Source: Pyrinomonadaceae bacterium
GTDB taxonomy: Bacteria > Acidobacteriota > Blastocatellia > Pyrinomonadales > Pyrinomonadaceae
Direction of reading: 5' to 3'
Assembly (NCBI GenBank): GCA_017983495.1
Contig: JAGOBH010000002.1
Span: 496,001 to 560,000 of the forward strand
DNA length: 64,000 nucleotides
This document shows positions 1 through 10,685 of the stretch, piece after piece. The first letter of the stretch is position 1. Each line of letters begins with the position of its first letter. The notes under the pieces were generated by a model that saw nothing but the letters and a program-made list of their open reading frames with translations, was not told where the DNA came from and searched no databases. Position numbers and translations under genes: made by a program.

Positions 1-149
1 ACGCAGCGGCTCCGGCCAACGCTAACACGGTGGCGAATACGAACGCAGCGGCGAACACCAATGCCAATGCAAAGCCGACGGCAAACGCTCCGGCAAAGCC
101 CGAGACAAAACCGGCCGCTAACGCAGCGGCAAAACCGGCGAACAAATAG
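1..149 (+). CDS. C-terminal tail of an Ala/Asn/Pro/Lys-rich protein (partial)
   Basis: Only the last 48 or so codons are in the window, read in the frame that ends at the TAG at 147-149. The peptide is a low-complexity tail of Ala, Asn, Thr, Pro and Lys with no folded domain. Similar Ala/Asn/Pro-rich tails occur in this window on the RodZ-like protein (7266-8255) and the PASTA protein (51284-51934), so it is probably the disordered end of a membrane or envelope protein. The function cannot be told from this fragment. Confidence 0.6.
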   Translation, partial: AAAPANANTVANTNAAANTNANAKPTANAPAKPETKPAANAAAKPANK

Positions 150-173
150 TTCGGTTCTCGTTTCAACAGATTA

Positions 174-213
174 AGGTGAAAGGCAATGTCTTTACTTTGC
201 CTTTTACCTTTTT
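174..213 (+). terminator. Probable Rho-independent terminator
   Basis: An imperfect inverted repeat (13-base arms at 174-186 and 197-209, loop of about 10) is followed by a short T-rich stretch. It lies just after the stop at 149 and before the ABC-F gene, so it probably ends the upstream transcript. Confidence 0.5.
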
Positions 214-231
214 CCATTTCTCATTAGTTTT

Positions 232-2145
232 ATGCTTTTCAGACTTTCAGACGTGTGGAAATCCTACGGTGGTACCGAGATCCTCAAAGGAGTTTCGTTT
301 CAGGTAAATCCGTCGGAAAAGGTCGGTCTCGTCGGACGAAACGGCGCCGGCAAGACGACCGTTTTTCGCATTATCACTGGCCAGGAAGCCGCGGATGAGG
401 GCGATGTCATTAAGATGAACGGGCTCAAACTCGGCCTGCTCGACCAGCACGTAGATTTTGGCGAGGCCGAAACGGTGCACACGGCGGCACTGTCGGCTTT
501 CAAGGAGATCCACGACATCGAAGCCGAGATGCGGAGCCTTGAGACGCTTATGGCGACCGATCATTCGGACGCGGTGCTCGAACGCTATGCCGATCTGCAG
601 ACCGCGTTCGAACACGCAGACGGTTTTTCGTACGCGGCAAAGGCCGAGTCGGTTTTGCTCGGTATGGGATTTCCGCCCGAGTCCTGGGGCGAAGACGTGC
701 GGACGCTGTCGGGCGGGCAGAAGAACCGCCTCGGCATGGTACGCCTGCTGCTTTCTAATTCGGACGTGATGCTGCTCGACGAACCGACCAATCACCTCGA
801 CGTCGAAGCGGTCGAGTGGCTCGAGGAATTCCTAAAAACGTACGACCGGACATACGTTGTGATCAGCCACGACCGTTATTTTCTCGACCGCACGACGAAT
901 CGCGTGATCGAGATAGACCGCGGCCAGGCCGTGACCTACAAGGGCAATTATTCGAAATACCTTGAGGAACGCGAACTGCGTCGTGAACAGCAGATCCGCG
1001 AATACGAGAATCAGCAGGCTCTGATCAACAAGACGCAGGAATTTATTCGGAAAAATCTTGAGGGCCAGAAGACCAAACAGGCCAAATCACGCCGAACGCT
1101 GCTCGCACGTATGGAGCGGATCGAGGCGGTTACGAGCGAGAAATCAGGTGGTAACTTTGGCCTTCGTCAGGTCGAACGAACGGGTAACAATGTTTTGACG
1201 GCCGAAGACCTTGCCATCGGTTACGATACGAAGGTGCTCGCAAAAGGGCTCAATTTCTCGCTGTTTCGCGGTGATGCTCTCGGCATCATCGGCGGTAACG
1301 GTACCGGCAAGACGACGCTGATCAAGACGCTGCTCGGCAATATTCGTGAACTTGGCGGCAAACTTCACTGGGGCACCAAGACCAACATCGGTTATTACTC
1401 GCAAAACCTTGAGGGCCTCGAGCCGCGAAACGAGGTCGTTCAGGAACTCCGCCGTGTCGCTCCGATGGCGGATAACGGAACGCTGCGTGGTTTTTTGGCA
1501 AAGTTCCTGTTCGTCGGCGAAGATGTGTTCAAGCCGGTTTCGGCTCTCTCTGGCGGTGAAAAGGGAAGACTTGCTCTCGCCAAGCTGATCTATTCGCAAA
1601 AGAACGTGCTTGTGCTGGACGAGCCTACTAATCACCTCGACATCCCTTCACGCGAATCGCTCGAAAATGCGCTGGACGAATACGACGGCACACTCATCGT
1701 GGTCAGCCACGACCGTTTCTTCCTCGATAAGATCGCGAACCAGATGCTCTCGTTCGAGAACGACGGCCGCGTGCTCAGCTTTGACGGCAACTATACCGAG
1801 TTTCACGATTGGAAGATCGAGAATGCAGTGAGCGGTGTACAGTCGCCAAGGGTACAGGCGTCGCAGCCTGCGGCCGCTCCGGCAGCGGAAAAGACGTCAC
1901 GCCCCGCATCTGCGCTTTCCAAAAATCAGATCAACCAGCTTGAAAAGCGTATCAAGCAGATCGAGGCTGAAATTCCCGCACTCGAAGCCGAGGCCGCTGG
2001 TTTGACAAAAGACATGTCCGACCCCAAGGTCGCGTCCGACTACCCGCGTCTTGCCGAACTTACTGAAAAGCTCACCAAGACCGAATCCCGCGTCAAAGCT
2101 CTTTACGAAGAGTGGGAATCCGCCGCCGAACAACTCGGCGGGTGA
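232..2145 (+). CDS. ABC-F family ATPase (translation-associated, Uup/EttA type)
   Basis: Soluble protein with two ABC ATPase cassettes and no membrane segment, the hallmark of the ABC-F family, whose members bind the ribosome E site and help stalled or hard-to-translate complexes. Walker A motifs are GRNGAGKTT (residues 35-43) and GGNGTGKTT (about 354-362). Signature motifs are LSGGQKNRLG (from residue 159) and LSGGEKGRLA. Both Walker B regions read LLDEPTNHLD or VLDEPTNHLD. The cassettes are joined by a charged linker, and the C-terminal 80 residues form a coiled coil of the Uup kind, preceded by an Ala/Pro-rich hinge. At 637 residues the length is normal. No clear Shine-Dalgarno precedes the ATG. 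The exact subfamily is not certain. Confidence 0.93.
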   Translation: MLFRLSDVWKSYGGTEILKGVSFQVNPSEKVGLVGRNGAGKTTVFRIITGQEAADEGDVIKMNGLKLGLLDQHVDFGEAETVHTAALSAFKEIHDIEAEMRSLETLMATDHSDAVLERYADLQTAFEHADGFSYAAKAESVLLGMGFPPESWGEDVRTLSGGQKNRLGMVRLLLSNSDVMLLDEPTNHLDVEAVEWLEEFLKTYDRTYVVISHDRYFLDRTTNRVIEIDRGQAVTYKGNYSKYLEERELRREQQIREYENQQALINKTQEFIRKNLEGQKTKQAKSRRTLLARMERIEAVTSEKSGGNFGLRQVERTGNNVLTAEDLAIGYDTKVLAKGLNFSLFRGDALGIIGGNGTGKTTLIKTLLGNIRELGGKLHWGTKTNIGYYSQNLEGLEPRNEVVQELRRVAPMADNGTLRGFLAKFLFVGEDVFKPVSALSGGEKGRLALAKLIYSQKNVLVLDEPTNHLDIPSRESLENALDEYDGTLIVVSHDRFFLDKIANQMLSFENDGRVLSFDGNYTEFHDWKIENAVSGVQSPRVQASQPAAAPAAEKTSRPASALSKNQINQLEKRIKQIEAEIPALEAEAAGLTKDMSDPKVASDYPRLAELTEKLTKTESRVKALYEEWESAAEQLGG

Positions 2146-2151
2146 GAGTTG

Positions 2152-2285
2152 TTAGCCGCAGATTAACGCGGATGAGAGAAAGAAATTTAGCCGCAGATTA
2201 ACGCGGATTACGCGGATAAAAGAGAGATAGAGATCAGTTATTGATCTTTTTCTTATCTGCGTCATCTGCGTTCATCCGCGGCTAA
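2152..2285. repeat. Palindromic intergenic repeat of the TTAGCCGCAGATTAACGCGG type
   Basis: Two direct copies of TTAGCCGCAGATTAACGCGG (from 2152 and from 2187) are followed by an inverted imperfect copy at about 2255-2285 that reads into the stop codon of the M1 peptidase. The RNA would fold into a long hairpin between two convergent genes, so it may also end transcription from both sides. Confidence 0.65.
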
Positions 2286-5200
2286 AACTTCTTATATTTC
2301 GCTCGTATCTTTACCGCGCGTTCGATCAGGTCGACGTTTTCGAGGATCTTTAGTCTGAGGTCCTTGTCGAGCGTTGGGTTGTCGGCGAGGAACTTGTTGA
2401 CGATGTTAAGTGCCTCTTCGCTCCTTTGGCCGCCGATGAACGAACCGAGCCAGCCGTTGACGAAAAAGATCTTACGGTTACGTTTGTGGTTCGGCAGTTC
2501 TTTTAGTGCCCGTTCGAGATACGGCAGCGTCCGTTCGCTATGCCGCACGGAGTTGAACGGCCCAAAGGCGGCCTCGATCCAGCTTTCGGGTATCTCCTTG
2601 TTAGCGGTAAAGTCCGCCCAATATTTCGCCTTGTTCTCGGCCGTCGCGATGCCGGCCTTTGCCGCGTAAGCGTAGCGTTTTGCCTCGTCGCTGGTCTCGG
2701 TTTTTATGAGATCGTCAAGCAGTTTCGGGGCTTCCGCGTCGCCCAGGATCAGCAGTTTTGTGACGATGTCGAATTTGTCCTTTGTACGAAGTGGTATCGA
2801 GGCAGAAACACGACCGGTAGGGAGTGTGCCCGTTGAAGCAGCGATCGGTCGCAGGGCACCCTCGCTACCGCTCAGGTTCCCGCCTTTTAGCATCTCCTTG
2901 AGCACGCTTCTCGCATTTTCCGACGATACGATAGTCAGAAGTGCCCGATAATAGGTGATCCGCAGGCCCAATGTCGGAGCGTTCTGCATCCGTTCAATGA
3001 GAAGAGTTTCCAACCGGGCAGAGACGCGAGTGTCAACGAGCGTGCCACGGTTATCATCCTGCGGCGTGGGTTTATCCGAGACCGTGGTACTAGACTTGGC
3101 ACGCTCGTTCACACTCGCGTTTCCGCCGACGTCCGGGAGGTAGTAGTTCATCGCGGTCGATACTCGGCTGAGTAGCGTGGCGATCGTGCTCTCGTCAGAT
3201 TCGCTTGGAGTCCCGCCTTCAGGCGGCATCTTCCCCGCAGTTGGCCGGCTAAAGCCGGAACTCAAAACTTTTATCACCAACTCAACATACTCCTTCGGGT
3301 CAAGTTCGCCTTCGCGGACGCTGTCCCAGAGGCTGCCCCACATCATTGAGCGCAAGAAAGGGTCCTTTTCGTTCTGGATATTCTTCAGGACGTAATCGCG
3401 GCTCTTATCGTCGAGAAGGAAGATGCCGTAGCCGTAGTCTTGGTAGTTTGGAAAAACGAACTTCGGAGCGGCAAGATTTGTTTTGGTTTGTTTCGATTCG
3501 CGACCACCGAAATTGTATCCCCAAATTTCCTCGATCTCTCGATCGTTTTTCCCAAGCGTGACTTTTTCAATTCTTGTTTTGCCGTCAGCGAGGATGTAGT
3601 AGAACTGTAGTGCCTCCGGCCAGATTGGTCTATTGCCAGTCCTATTTGACACGGGATCACATGGAAAGCCTGACTGTGAGAAAAGCAGATTGATCTCTCC
3701 GGGGTGACCCGTGAATTTCACAGATCGCGAATAATCACCGATACATAGTCTGAAAGTTGGCAGTCCCTGTTGCTTCACCCAAATGTTTGCCCAAGCACTC
3801 AGATTGTTGCCGCTCGCGCCTTCAAATTCCTTCACCAGATCTTCCCAACCCGCGTTCGCATACTCATGCTTCTTCAAAAACGCGCGGACGGCGGTTTGGA
3901 ATATGTCCGGCCCGAGGTAGAACTCGGCTTGGCGGAGGAACGAAGGTGCTTTGCGGTAGACGATGTTGCCGTAGGCGGATTTCGCTGAATTCAAATTCGC
4001 GATCTCCTGGTAGATGGGCGTGGTGCCTTTTGTCGAGTCGGTCAGGTAGGCGGCCTGTTTGTTGCGTTCGTAGAAGACCTTCCAGGCGTTCACTTCGGGC
4101 ATTTGGCCAGCATTTTGGGAGCGTGGCGCACCCTCCCTACCGGTCGGGTTTCCGCCTTGGACCTTTTCGAGCGTCTTGTACGCCATGAACTCGGCAAAGC
4201 CCTCTTTCAGCCAAAGGTCGTCGAACCATTTCATCGTCACCGTGTCGCCAAACCACTGATGCGCCGCCTCGTGAAAGATCAGGTTCGCCCGCGAAATATA
4301 GTCGTTCTTGGTCGGCTCCTGTGGAAAGATCACCGAAGATTCCCGCAAAAAAGTCGCCCCCGCATGCTCCATCCCGCCAAACGGAAACTCGGGGATCAGA
4401 ACCAGATCGTATTTTGGAAAAGGGAATTTGTAGTCGAAATAGGTTTCGAGATATTTAATGCCCTCGCGGTTAAGACGAAAGACCTCGGCGGCGTGGGGTT
4501 TGAACTTGGCGGCTTGGGATTTGCGGACGTAGATAATGGTTTTATTTCGGGGCTTGCCTAGCAAATCTCCAAGATTCATTTCCTTTGGCATGGGAACAGT
4601 TTGTTGCTTGAAGTCGGCCGCATCTTCGACAAACGGTGTAAATGATCCCGTTGCAAAAGAAAAGACGTACGAACTTATGGGAGCTGTTTCTTGAAAGGAA
4701 AAGACAGACCTAGGATTTTTGTCGGATCGTTCAGAGCTACTGGAAACGAAAGCGTCCGTGTTTGAAACCGCTTCCCAATCCTTTGGTGAGTCGATTGTCA
4801 ACGTAAATCTAGCCTTCAAATCCGGCTGGTCGAACACGGGAAACGCCGTGCTCGCGTCCGACGGGACAAACAGCGAATAGATGTATTCCGCTCCGTCCTC
4901 TTTATCCACATACCGCGTGATCGCCGACCCGCTGGTCAGTATCGGCGAAGTGAAATCAAGTTTGATAACATTTTCGCCCGCAACCACGCCCTCGCTGAAG
5001 ATAAGATGTTCATTTAATTCGAGGTAGTCAAAGCTCGGTGGCCTTCGCAAGAGACTTGTTAGTTCCTGGCCATGCAATACCGGGAGATCGATAGACCTCC
5101 CATTGATCGAAACATTTGTAATAGTCGAGAGGTTTTCGCTACCGCGAATCTTTCGCCAATCTAGGATGATCGGCGTTGGATTGCTGACCGCCAACCCAGT

Positions 5201-5509
5201 CGCTATCGCTCCCGGTTCTGACAGGGCCGTCACGCCGGAGGAACCGGCGTTTGCAGGCGAGGGCGCCTGCGTTCCAGTCTCCTCCACTCCTCCACTCCTC
5301 TTCTCGTCCACTTTTAGACGGATCTCCATCGTCCCTTTCAGCACGGGCGACATCTTTTCGAGCGTCAGGTTCAGCTTGTACCGCACGTCCGAGTACCGTG
5401 CCGCCCGCCATTTCGCCAACTCTTGCGAAACGCCCGGCTCAATCTGCGGAACCTGAGAAAATGCCGTCATAGCGGCAAATAATGTGAATAGCGAGAGTCG
5501 AACTAGCAT
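2282..5509 (-). CDS. Secreted M1-family zinc aminopeptidase with in-frame repeat insertions
   Basis: Signal peptide at residues 1-18. The aminopeptidase exopeptidase motif is GGMEHAG (378-384) and the zinc site is HEAAH (413-417) with the third ligand Glu436, the exact HExxH-x18-E spacing of gluzincins. The enzyme should remove N-terminal residues from peptides in the periplasm or outside the cell. At 1075 residues it is longer than typical M1 enzymes. Part of the excess comes from low-complexity segments at about residues 74-103, 452-462, 749-768, 795-831 and 876-903, whose DNA is palindromic and matches repeats elsewhere. The insertions lie in surface-like regions and none breaks the reading frame, so the enzyme could still be active. 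The stop codon overlaps the downstream palindromic repeat. Confidence 0.9.
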   Translation of the reverse strand: MLVRLSLFTLFAAMTAFSQVPQIEPGVSQELAKWRAARYSDVRYKLNLTLEKMSPVLKGTMEIRLKVDEKRSGGVEETGTQAPSPANAGSSGVTALSEPGAIATGLAVSNPTPIILDWRKIRGSENLSTITNVSINGRSIDLPVLHGQELTSLLRRPPSFDYLELNEHLIFSEGVVAGENVIKLDFTSPILTSGSAITRYVDKEDGAEYIYSLFVPSDASTAFPVFDQPDLKARFTLTIDSPKDWEAVSNTDAFVSSSSERSDKNPRSVFSFQETAPISSYVFSFATGSFTPFVEDAADFKQQTVPMPKEMNLGDLLGKPRNKTIIYVRKSQAAKFKPHAAEVFRLNREGIKYLETYFDYKFPFPKYDLVLIPEFPFGGMEHAGATFLRESSVIFPQEPTKNDYISRANLIFHEAAHQWFGDTVTMKWFDDLWLKEGFAEFMAYKTLEKVQGGNPTGREGAPRSQNAGQMPEVNAWKVFYERNKQAAYLTDSTKGTTPIYQEIANLNSAKSAYGNIVYRKAPSFLRQAEFYLGPDIFQTAVRAFLKKHEYANAGWEDLVKEFEGASGNNLSAWANIWVKQQGLPTFRLCIGDYSRSVKFTGHPGEINLLFSQSGFPCDPVSNRTGNRPIWPEALQFYYILADGKTRIEKVTLGKNDREIEEIWGYNFGGRESKQTKTNLAAPKFVFPNYQDYGYGIFLLDDKSRDYVLKNIQNEKDPFLRSMMWGSLWDSVREGELDPKEYVELVIKVLSSGFSRPTAGKMPPEGGTPSESDESTIATLLSRVSTAMNYYLPDVGGNASVNERAKSSTTVSDKPTPQDDNRGTLVDTRVSARLETLLIERMQNAPTLGLRITYYRALLTIVSSENARSVLKEMLKGGNLSGSEGALRPIAASTGTLPTGRVSASIPLRTKDKFDIVTKLLILGDAEAPKLLDDLIKTETSDEAKRYAYAAKAGIATAENKAKYWADFTANKEIPESWIEAAFGPFNSVRHSERTLPYLERALKELPNHKRNRKIFFVNGWLGSFIGGQRSEEALNIVNKFLADNPTLDKDLRLKILENVDLIERAVKIRAKYKKF
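2801..2884. repeat. Palindromic repeat inside the M1 peptidase gene (GGTAGGGAG family)
   Basis: Two 31-base arms (2801-2831 and 2854-2884) form an imperfect inverted repeat around a 22-base loop. The right arm matches the half-copy at 4125-4156 in the same gene. The element is 84 bases, a multiple of three, and is translated as residues 876-903. Confidence 0.7.
3017..3127. repeat. Palindromic repeat inside the M1 peptidase gene (ACGCGAGTGT family)
   Basis: Arms at 3017-3047 and 3097-3127 are 31-base near-perfect inverted repeats with the core ACGCGAGTGTNAACGAGCGT. Matching copies lie between genes at 21984-22056 and 23002-23038. The element is 111 bases (37 codons) and is translated as residues 795-831. 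Confidence 0.8.
3208..3263. repeat. Short palindromic repeat inside the M1 peptidase gene
   Basis: Left arm GAGTCCCGCCTTCAGGCGGC (from 3208) pairs imperfectly with the reverse complement of the right arm ending at 3263, GAGTTCCGGCTTTAGCCGGC. Each arm also carries its own small palindrome. It is translated as part of the peptidase. Confidence 0.6.
4125..4156. repeat. Half-copy of the GGTAGGGAG palindromic repeat inside the M1 peptidase gene
   Basis: This 32-base segment matches the right arm of the element at 2801-2884 (shared core CACCCTCNCTACCG and the end TTCCCGCC/TTTCCGCC). It encodes residues about 452-462. Confidence 0.55.
5200..5282. repeat. Possible palindromic repeat near the 5' end of the M1 peptidase gene
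   Basis: Contains two small palindromes (GCCGGAGGAACCGGC and GCAGGCG...CGCCTGC) within a stretch that encodes a Gly/Ser/Ala/Pro-rich segment unlike the flanking M1 domain. No second copy is seen in this window, so membership of a repeat family is inferred from structure only. Confidence 0.35.
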
Positions 5510-5555
5510 AGCGTTATATTACACCGCAGAGACATAACTGCCGAAGACGGAAATT

Positions 5556-5627
5556 GGCCACGAATGTACACGAATTGCACGAATAGATCCTTCTTCTAAT
5601 TTGTGTTCATTCGTGTAAATTCGTGGC
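5556..5627. repeat. Palindromic intergenic repeat of the CACGAAT type
   Basis: Left arm (5556-5584) is made of repeated CACGAAT units and the right arm (5600-5627) holds their reverse complement ATTCGTG. It lies between the start of the M1 peptidase gene and the end of IMP dehydrogenase. Related elements are at 23153-23208, 29386-29412 and 36323-36433. Confidence 0.7.
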
Positions 5628-5708
5628 GAAAACTCCTTACATATAACTTAGGCGGCGAACCTTGGGAAAAGGTTGCCGCCTTGGAAAAAAAGAGCTACCG
5701 GAGGGCCA

Positions 5709-7244
<1,536 letters not shown>

Positions 7245-7265
7245 TCACCGTATAAAGTCATCAGC

Positions 7266-8255
7266 TTACGGCCTGTTTCCCGCCGGTCTGTTCGCCGGAG
7301 CGGGTTGAGGCGTCGCAGCCGGTCGAACTGCCGTATTTGCCGCGGCATTGGCAGCAGGTTTAGCAGCAACAGGCGTGGGTTTCGGCGTAGTCGGTGCCGT
7401 CGTCGTCGGCCCCGAGGTCATCGGAGCCGTATTTGCGTTGGCGTCAACGATAGCCGGCGGAACCTCTGTCGAGATCGACCCACTCGTCCAGATCTGAGCG
7501 AGATTTTCCTTTGAGATCGTAAATTCGATCGACTTTCGTCCCTCGACCAGCGGCTTGGCCGGCAGCGTGATCGCCTTGCCGTTGATCGTCAGCTGTACAA
7601 ACGCCGCCAACGAACGCGAATAGCCAAGTTTAAGGCTTTCTTTCGGTTCGAACATCACGGTCGAACCGGGCGTAACCACGTTACTGGTTGATTTACCGTC
7701 ACTATTTGCCGAAAGCGAAACCGGTTCGGTCGTCGCTTTGAACTCAACTTTTAACGTGGCCATCTCGGGCACATTTCCTGGCGTCGGAGCTACCGTCGCG
7801 GTGTTGGCGTTCGAATTGGCGTTGGTCGCGGTGTTTGCCACAGGCGGCGTATCGGGCTGATTTCGCAGATAATCGACAAGATAGAGCAGGCCGGCTGTCA
7901 TTGCACCAAGGATAATGACAGCGATGATGACCGTCGGTATCATCGAACTTCCGTGACGGTCGTCGGTCAAAACCTCAGGTTTGTAAACCTTGAGGTCTTC
8001 GCCTGTGCTCATATCGGCCGCGGCCATGATCTGTGCGTAATCGCGGAGTGCCTCTTGCTCGTCTATGTCGACGTACTTGGCGTAAGATTTAACGAATCCC
8101 TTATTAAAAATACCGCCCGGCAGCGTGCGGTAGTCGTCATTTTCTATCGATTCGAGATAATGGCCGGAGATACGGGTCTGCTCAGCTACTTCGCTGATAG
8201 ATATACCTCTTTCTTCGCGGGCCTGCCGCAATTTTTCACCCAGTGTTAGAGACAT
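7266..8255 (-). CDS. RodZ-like cytoskeletal anchor protein (HTH, one TM, DUF4115-like)
   Basis: An N-terminal helix-turn-helix of the HTH_25/RodZ kind (residues 1-75, starting MSLTLGEKLRQAREERGIS), a single transmembrane helix at about 106-130, an Asn/Thr/Ala-rich linker, then a periplasmic beta domain (about 165-255) resembling DUF4115. It ends in a Pro/Ala/Thr-rich tail of about 60 residues. In RodZ the HTH binds MreB and the TM helix links the actin-like cytoskeleton to the cell-wall elongation machinery. The architecture fits well. mreB is not in the window, so the assignment rests on domain order. Confidence 0.85.
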   Translation of the reverse strand: MSLTLGEKLRQAREERGISISEVAEQTRISGHYLESIENDDYRTLPGGIFNKGFVKSYAKYVDIDEQEALRDYAQIMAAADMSTGEDLKVYKPEVLTDDRHGSSMIPTVIIAVIILGAMTAGLLYLVDYLRNQPDTPPVANTATNANSNANTATVAPTPGNVPEMATLKVEFKATTEPVSLSANSDGKSTSNVVTPGSTVMFEPKESLKLGYSRSLAAFVQLTINGKAITLPAKPLVEGRKSIEFTISKENLAQIWTSGSISTEVPPAIVDANANTAPMTSGPTTTAPTTPKPTPVAAKPAANAAANTAVRPAATPQPAPANRPAGNRP

Positions 8256-8403
8256 TATAGTTTTGCTTGGCCGGTCAATATGTCAGAAATCGCCTGCGAA
8301 CTTAATAGTGAAATATATCGCTGTTAGACGGCCTATGTCAATCGAATTACATAGGTTTTATCGGAATAAAAACCAAGTCGGCCGACATTCGGGCCGTCGG
8401 GTT

Positions 8404-8432
8404 TTGGCAATGCCTGTGACATATATTAGAAT
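8404..8432 (+). promoter_or_regulatory. Probable sigma-70-type promoter of the microcompartment operon
   Basis: TTGGCA (8404-8409), a 17-base spacer and TAGAAT (8427-8432), each one mismatch from consensus. It lies 33 bases before the first shell gene, whose ATG is preceded by GAGG at a suitable distance. No operator-like repeat is obvious around it. Confidence 0.6.
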
Positions 8433-8465
8433 CCTAACAGCAATCCAATTAGTGAGGAATAATCA

Positions 8466-8858
8466 ATGAGTTTAGAAGCTCTCGGGATGATCGAAACAAA
8501 AGGCTTTATCGGCGCCGTCGAATGTGCGGATGCGATGGTCAAAGCTGCGAATGTCCAACTTGTCGGCAAAGAGTACATCGGTGCCGGTTATGTGACGATC
8601 TTTGTGCGTGGCGATGTCGGTGCCGTGAAGGCGGCGACGGATGCCGGTGCCGCTGCAGCTCGACGCGTCGGCGAACTTATTAGCGTTCACGTCATTCCTC
8701 GTCCGCATCAGGAAGTCGAGCGCGTACTGCCTAAGGGCGGCAGTATCGGCTACAGCCCGGACGAAAAAGCTCTCCAGGGCGGCGGCAAACAGCTTAGCTC
8801 GGGCGCTGGCACCTCCGCAACAGGTACTGCCGAAGGCAGCAAGTCGAAAACCAAGTAA
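8466..8858 (+). CDS. Bacterial microcompartment hexameric shell protein (BMC-H), first copy
   Basis: A single BMC domain (residues 3-93) closely resembling PduA/EutM, with the typical GMIETKG start, the [18 protein letters not shown] segment and the end VHVIPRPH. Such proteins form hexamers that tile the protein shell and pass small metabolites through a central pore. The pore loop here reads YIGAGY (residues 37-42). A tail of about 35 residues rich in Gly, Ser, Ala and Lys follows the domain. It is the first gene of an operon with an aldehyde dehydrogenase and a second BMC-H. The good promoter and Shine-Dalgarno support this start. Confidence 0.97.
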   Translation: MSLEALGMIETKGFIGAVECADAMVKAANVQLVGKEYIGAGYVTIFVRGDVGAVKAATDAGAAAARRVGELISVHVIPRPHQEVERVLPKGGSIGYSPDEKALQGGGKQLSSGAGTSATGTAEGSKSKTK

Positions 8859-8935
8859 CCAACTCGGCATAACGCCGGCGTGACCAGATCCACTTTGGAA
8901 CGATCGCCGGCGGAACTGTTTTTACGTTTAACCAA

Positions 8936-10654
8936 ATGGGTGACAATGACCTAATTTCGCAGCAAGAGGCACGCGACGCAGTAGATGCTGCACGCACGGC
9001 CTTTGACGTTGTGATGAGGTTTGACCAGGCCAAGATCGACGCCATTTGTGATGCAATGGCTGGGGTTGCGTTGGCCAATGCAGCACGGTTGGGCCAGATG
9101 GCTCACGAAGAGACAGGTTTTGGCAAAGCGGACGACAAACGAGAAAAGAACCGGTTTGCTGCAGAGGACGTTTGGAACTACTTTCGCAGCCTGAAAACGG
9201 TCGGTGTCGTTTCGGAAACCAAGAACATTGTCGAGATCGCCAGTCCTCGGGGTGTAGTCGCCGCGATCATTCCATCGACCAACCCTACATCCACAGCGAT
9301 ATTCAAGATAATAATTGCAATTAAATCGCGAAACACGATCGTCCTGTCCCCTCATCCATCAGCCAAGAACTGTATAGCGGAGACTGCTCGTGTGATGCGC
9401 TCTGAGGGCATAAAACACGGCCTTCCGGCTAATGCTATTCAATGCCTGACCGTTTCATCGATAGAGGGCACCGAGACATTGATGAAGCACAAAAGCACGG
9501 CTGTGATACTCGCAACAGGCGGCACGGGGCTTGTGCGAGCGGCGTATTCGTCGGGTAAGCCGGCATTCGGCGTCGGCCCTGGTAATGTGCCGTCATTTAT
9601 CGAACGTACGGCGAATGTGCAAAAAGCAGTAGCCGACATCCTGACGGGAACGTGTTTTGATAACGGCACGATCTGCGCTTCGGAGCAATCGGTGGTCGTC
9701 GATGCACCGGTCGAGGGCTCGGTTCGCGAACAGTTTAAGGCCCAGGGCGGCCATTTTCTAAATTCGGCCGAAGCCGAAGCCGTCGGCAAGATATTGCTGA
9801 CGCCGCAGCGAACACTTAACCCTGAGATCGTCGGCCGTTCGGCTTCTCATATTGCCGACCTTGCCGGAATATCGATCCCGGATGGTACACGTTGTTTGAT
9901 AGCTGATTGCGCCGGCGTCGGACGTGAATATCCGTGGTCTGTTGAGAAGCTTTCGCCGACACTGGCATTCTTTGTGGTTGATGGCGTTGAGCAAGGGGCG
10001 GAACGTTGTCACGAAATACTTCAGTTTGGCGGCATGGGCCATACGGCCGGAATGCATACACAGGATCGGGCCGCGGCCATTAAGTACGGTGAGCAGATGC
10101 CGGTTGCCCGCGTGATAATTAATTCGCCGACGACGCACGGTGCAATAGGATTTTCGACTGACTTGTCGCCATCAATGACGCTCGGGTGCGGTTCGTGGGG
10201 CGGAAACGTAACCTCTGATAACGTTTCGCCGCTGCATCTGATGGACATCAAACGTGTTGCGTTTGAATCGAAACCGATCAATCGGCCTGCTCCAACTGTC
10301 GAGGCACCGTTGGCAGCTTCGCAATCGCCCCGAAAGCAGTTTAAGCGTGAGGAGATCGCCGCGATCGTCGACGGGTTTCTCTCGAAGAAACTTGAGGCAT
10401 ACGTAGAACCAGTAGCCGCTGCAGCTTCTATAGCCGAGAGTTCGCCGTCGCCTGTAAAGACGATCCTTCATCATCTGATCCCCGAACCACCGCCAGTTGC
10501 TGAACGGCCGCCGGAACCACGTGATTTTGTCAGTGAAGACGACGTTCGACAGGCGATCGATAAGGGAGAAAAAGTTTATATTTCCAAGAAGACGATCCTG
10601 ACGCCGTCGGCGAGGGACCTGGGTGAGGAGAAGGGTATACTCGTATTGATGTAA
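8936..10654 (+). CDS. CoA-acylating aldehyde dehydrogenase of a microcompartment, with C-terminal extension
   Basis: Resembles the aldehyde-dehydrogenase half of AdhE and the EutE/PduP group, which convert an aldehyde, CoA and NAD to acyl-CoA and NADH. The catalytic cysteine is Cys247 in NGTICASEQ. The glycine motifs ATGGTG (193-198) and GVGPGNVP fit the family. The catalytic domain ends near residue 450. After it come a Pro/Ala linker, an amphipathic helix at about 468-488 ([20 protein letters not shown]) that looks like an encapsulation peptide, another Pro-rich linker, and a small end module (531-572) with [15 protein letters not shown], a motif I recall from other microcompartment proteins. 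It lies between two shell genes, so the enzyme is probably lumenal. The aldehyde substrate cannot be told from sequence. Confidence 0.92.
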   Translation: MGDNDLISQQEARDAVDAARTAFDVVMRFDQAKIDAICDAMAGVALANAARLGQMAHEETGFGKADDKREKNRFAAEDVWNYFRSLKTVGVVSETKNIVEIASPRGVVAAIIPSTNPTSTAIFKIIIAIKSRNTIVLSPHPSAKNCIAETARVMRSEGIKHGLPANAIQCLTVSSIEGTETLMKHKSTAVILATGGTGLVRAAYSSGKPAFGVGPGNVPSFIERTANVQKAVADILTGTCFDNGTICASEQSVVVDAPVEGSVREQFKAQGGHFLNSAEAEAVGKILLTPQRTLNPEIVGRSASHIADLAGISIPDGTRCLIADCAGVGREYPWSVEKLSPTLAFFVVDGVEQGAERCHEILQFGGMGHTAGMHTQDRAAAIKYGEQMPVARVIINSPTTHGAIGFSTDLSPSMTLGCGSWGGNVTSDNVSPLHLMDIKRVAFESKPINRPAPTVEAPLAASQSPRKQFKREEIAAIVDGFLSKKLEAYVEPVAAAASIAESSPSPVKTILHHLIPEPPPVAERPPEPRDFVSEDDVRQAIDKGEKVYISKKTILTPSARDLGEEKGILVLM

Positions 10655-10685
10655 ACGGTACGTTGGTCAAAAGTGATCTTTATAG

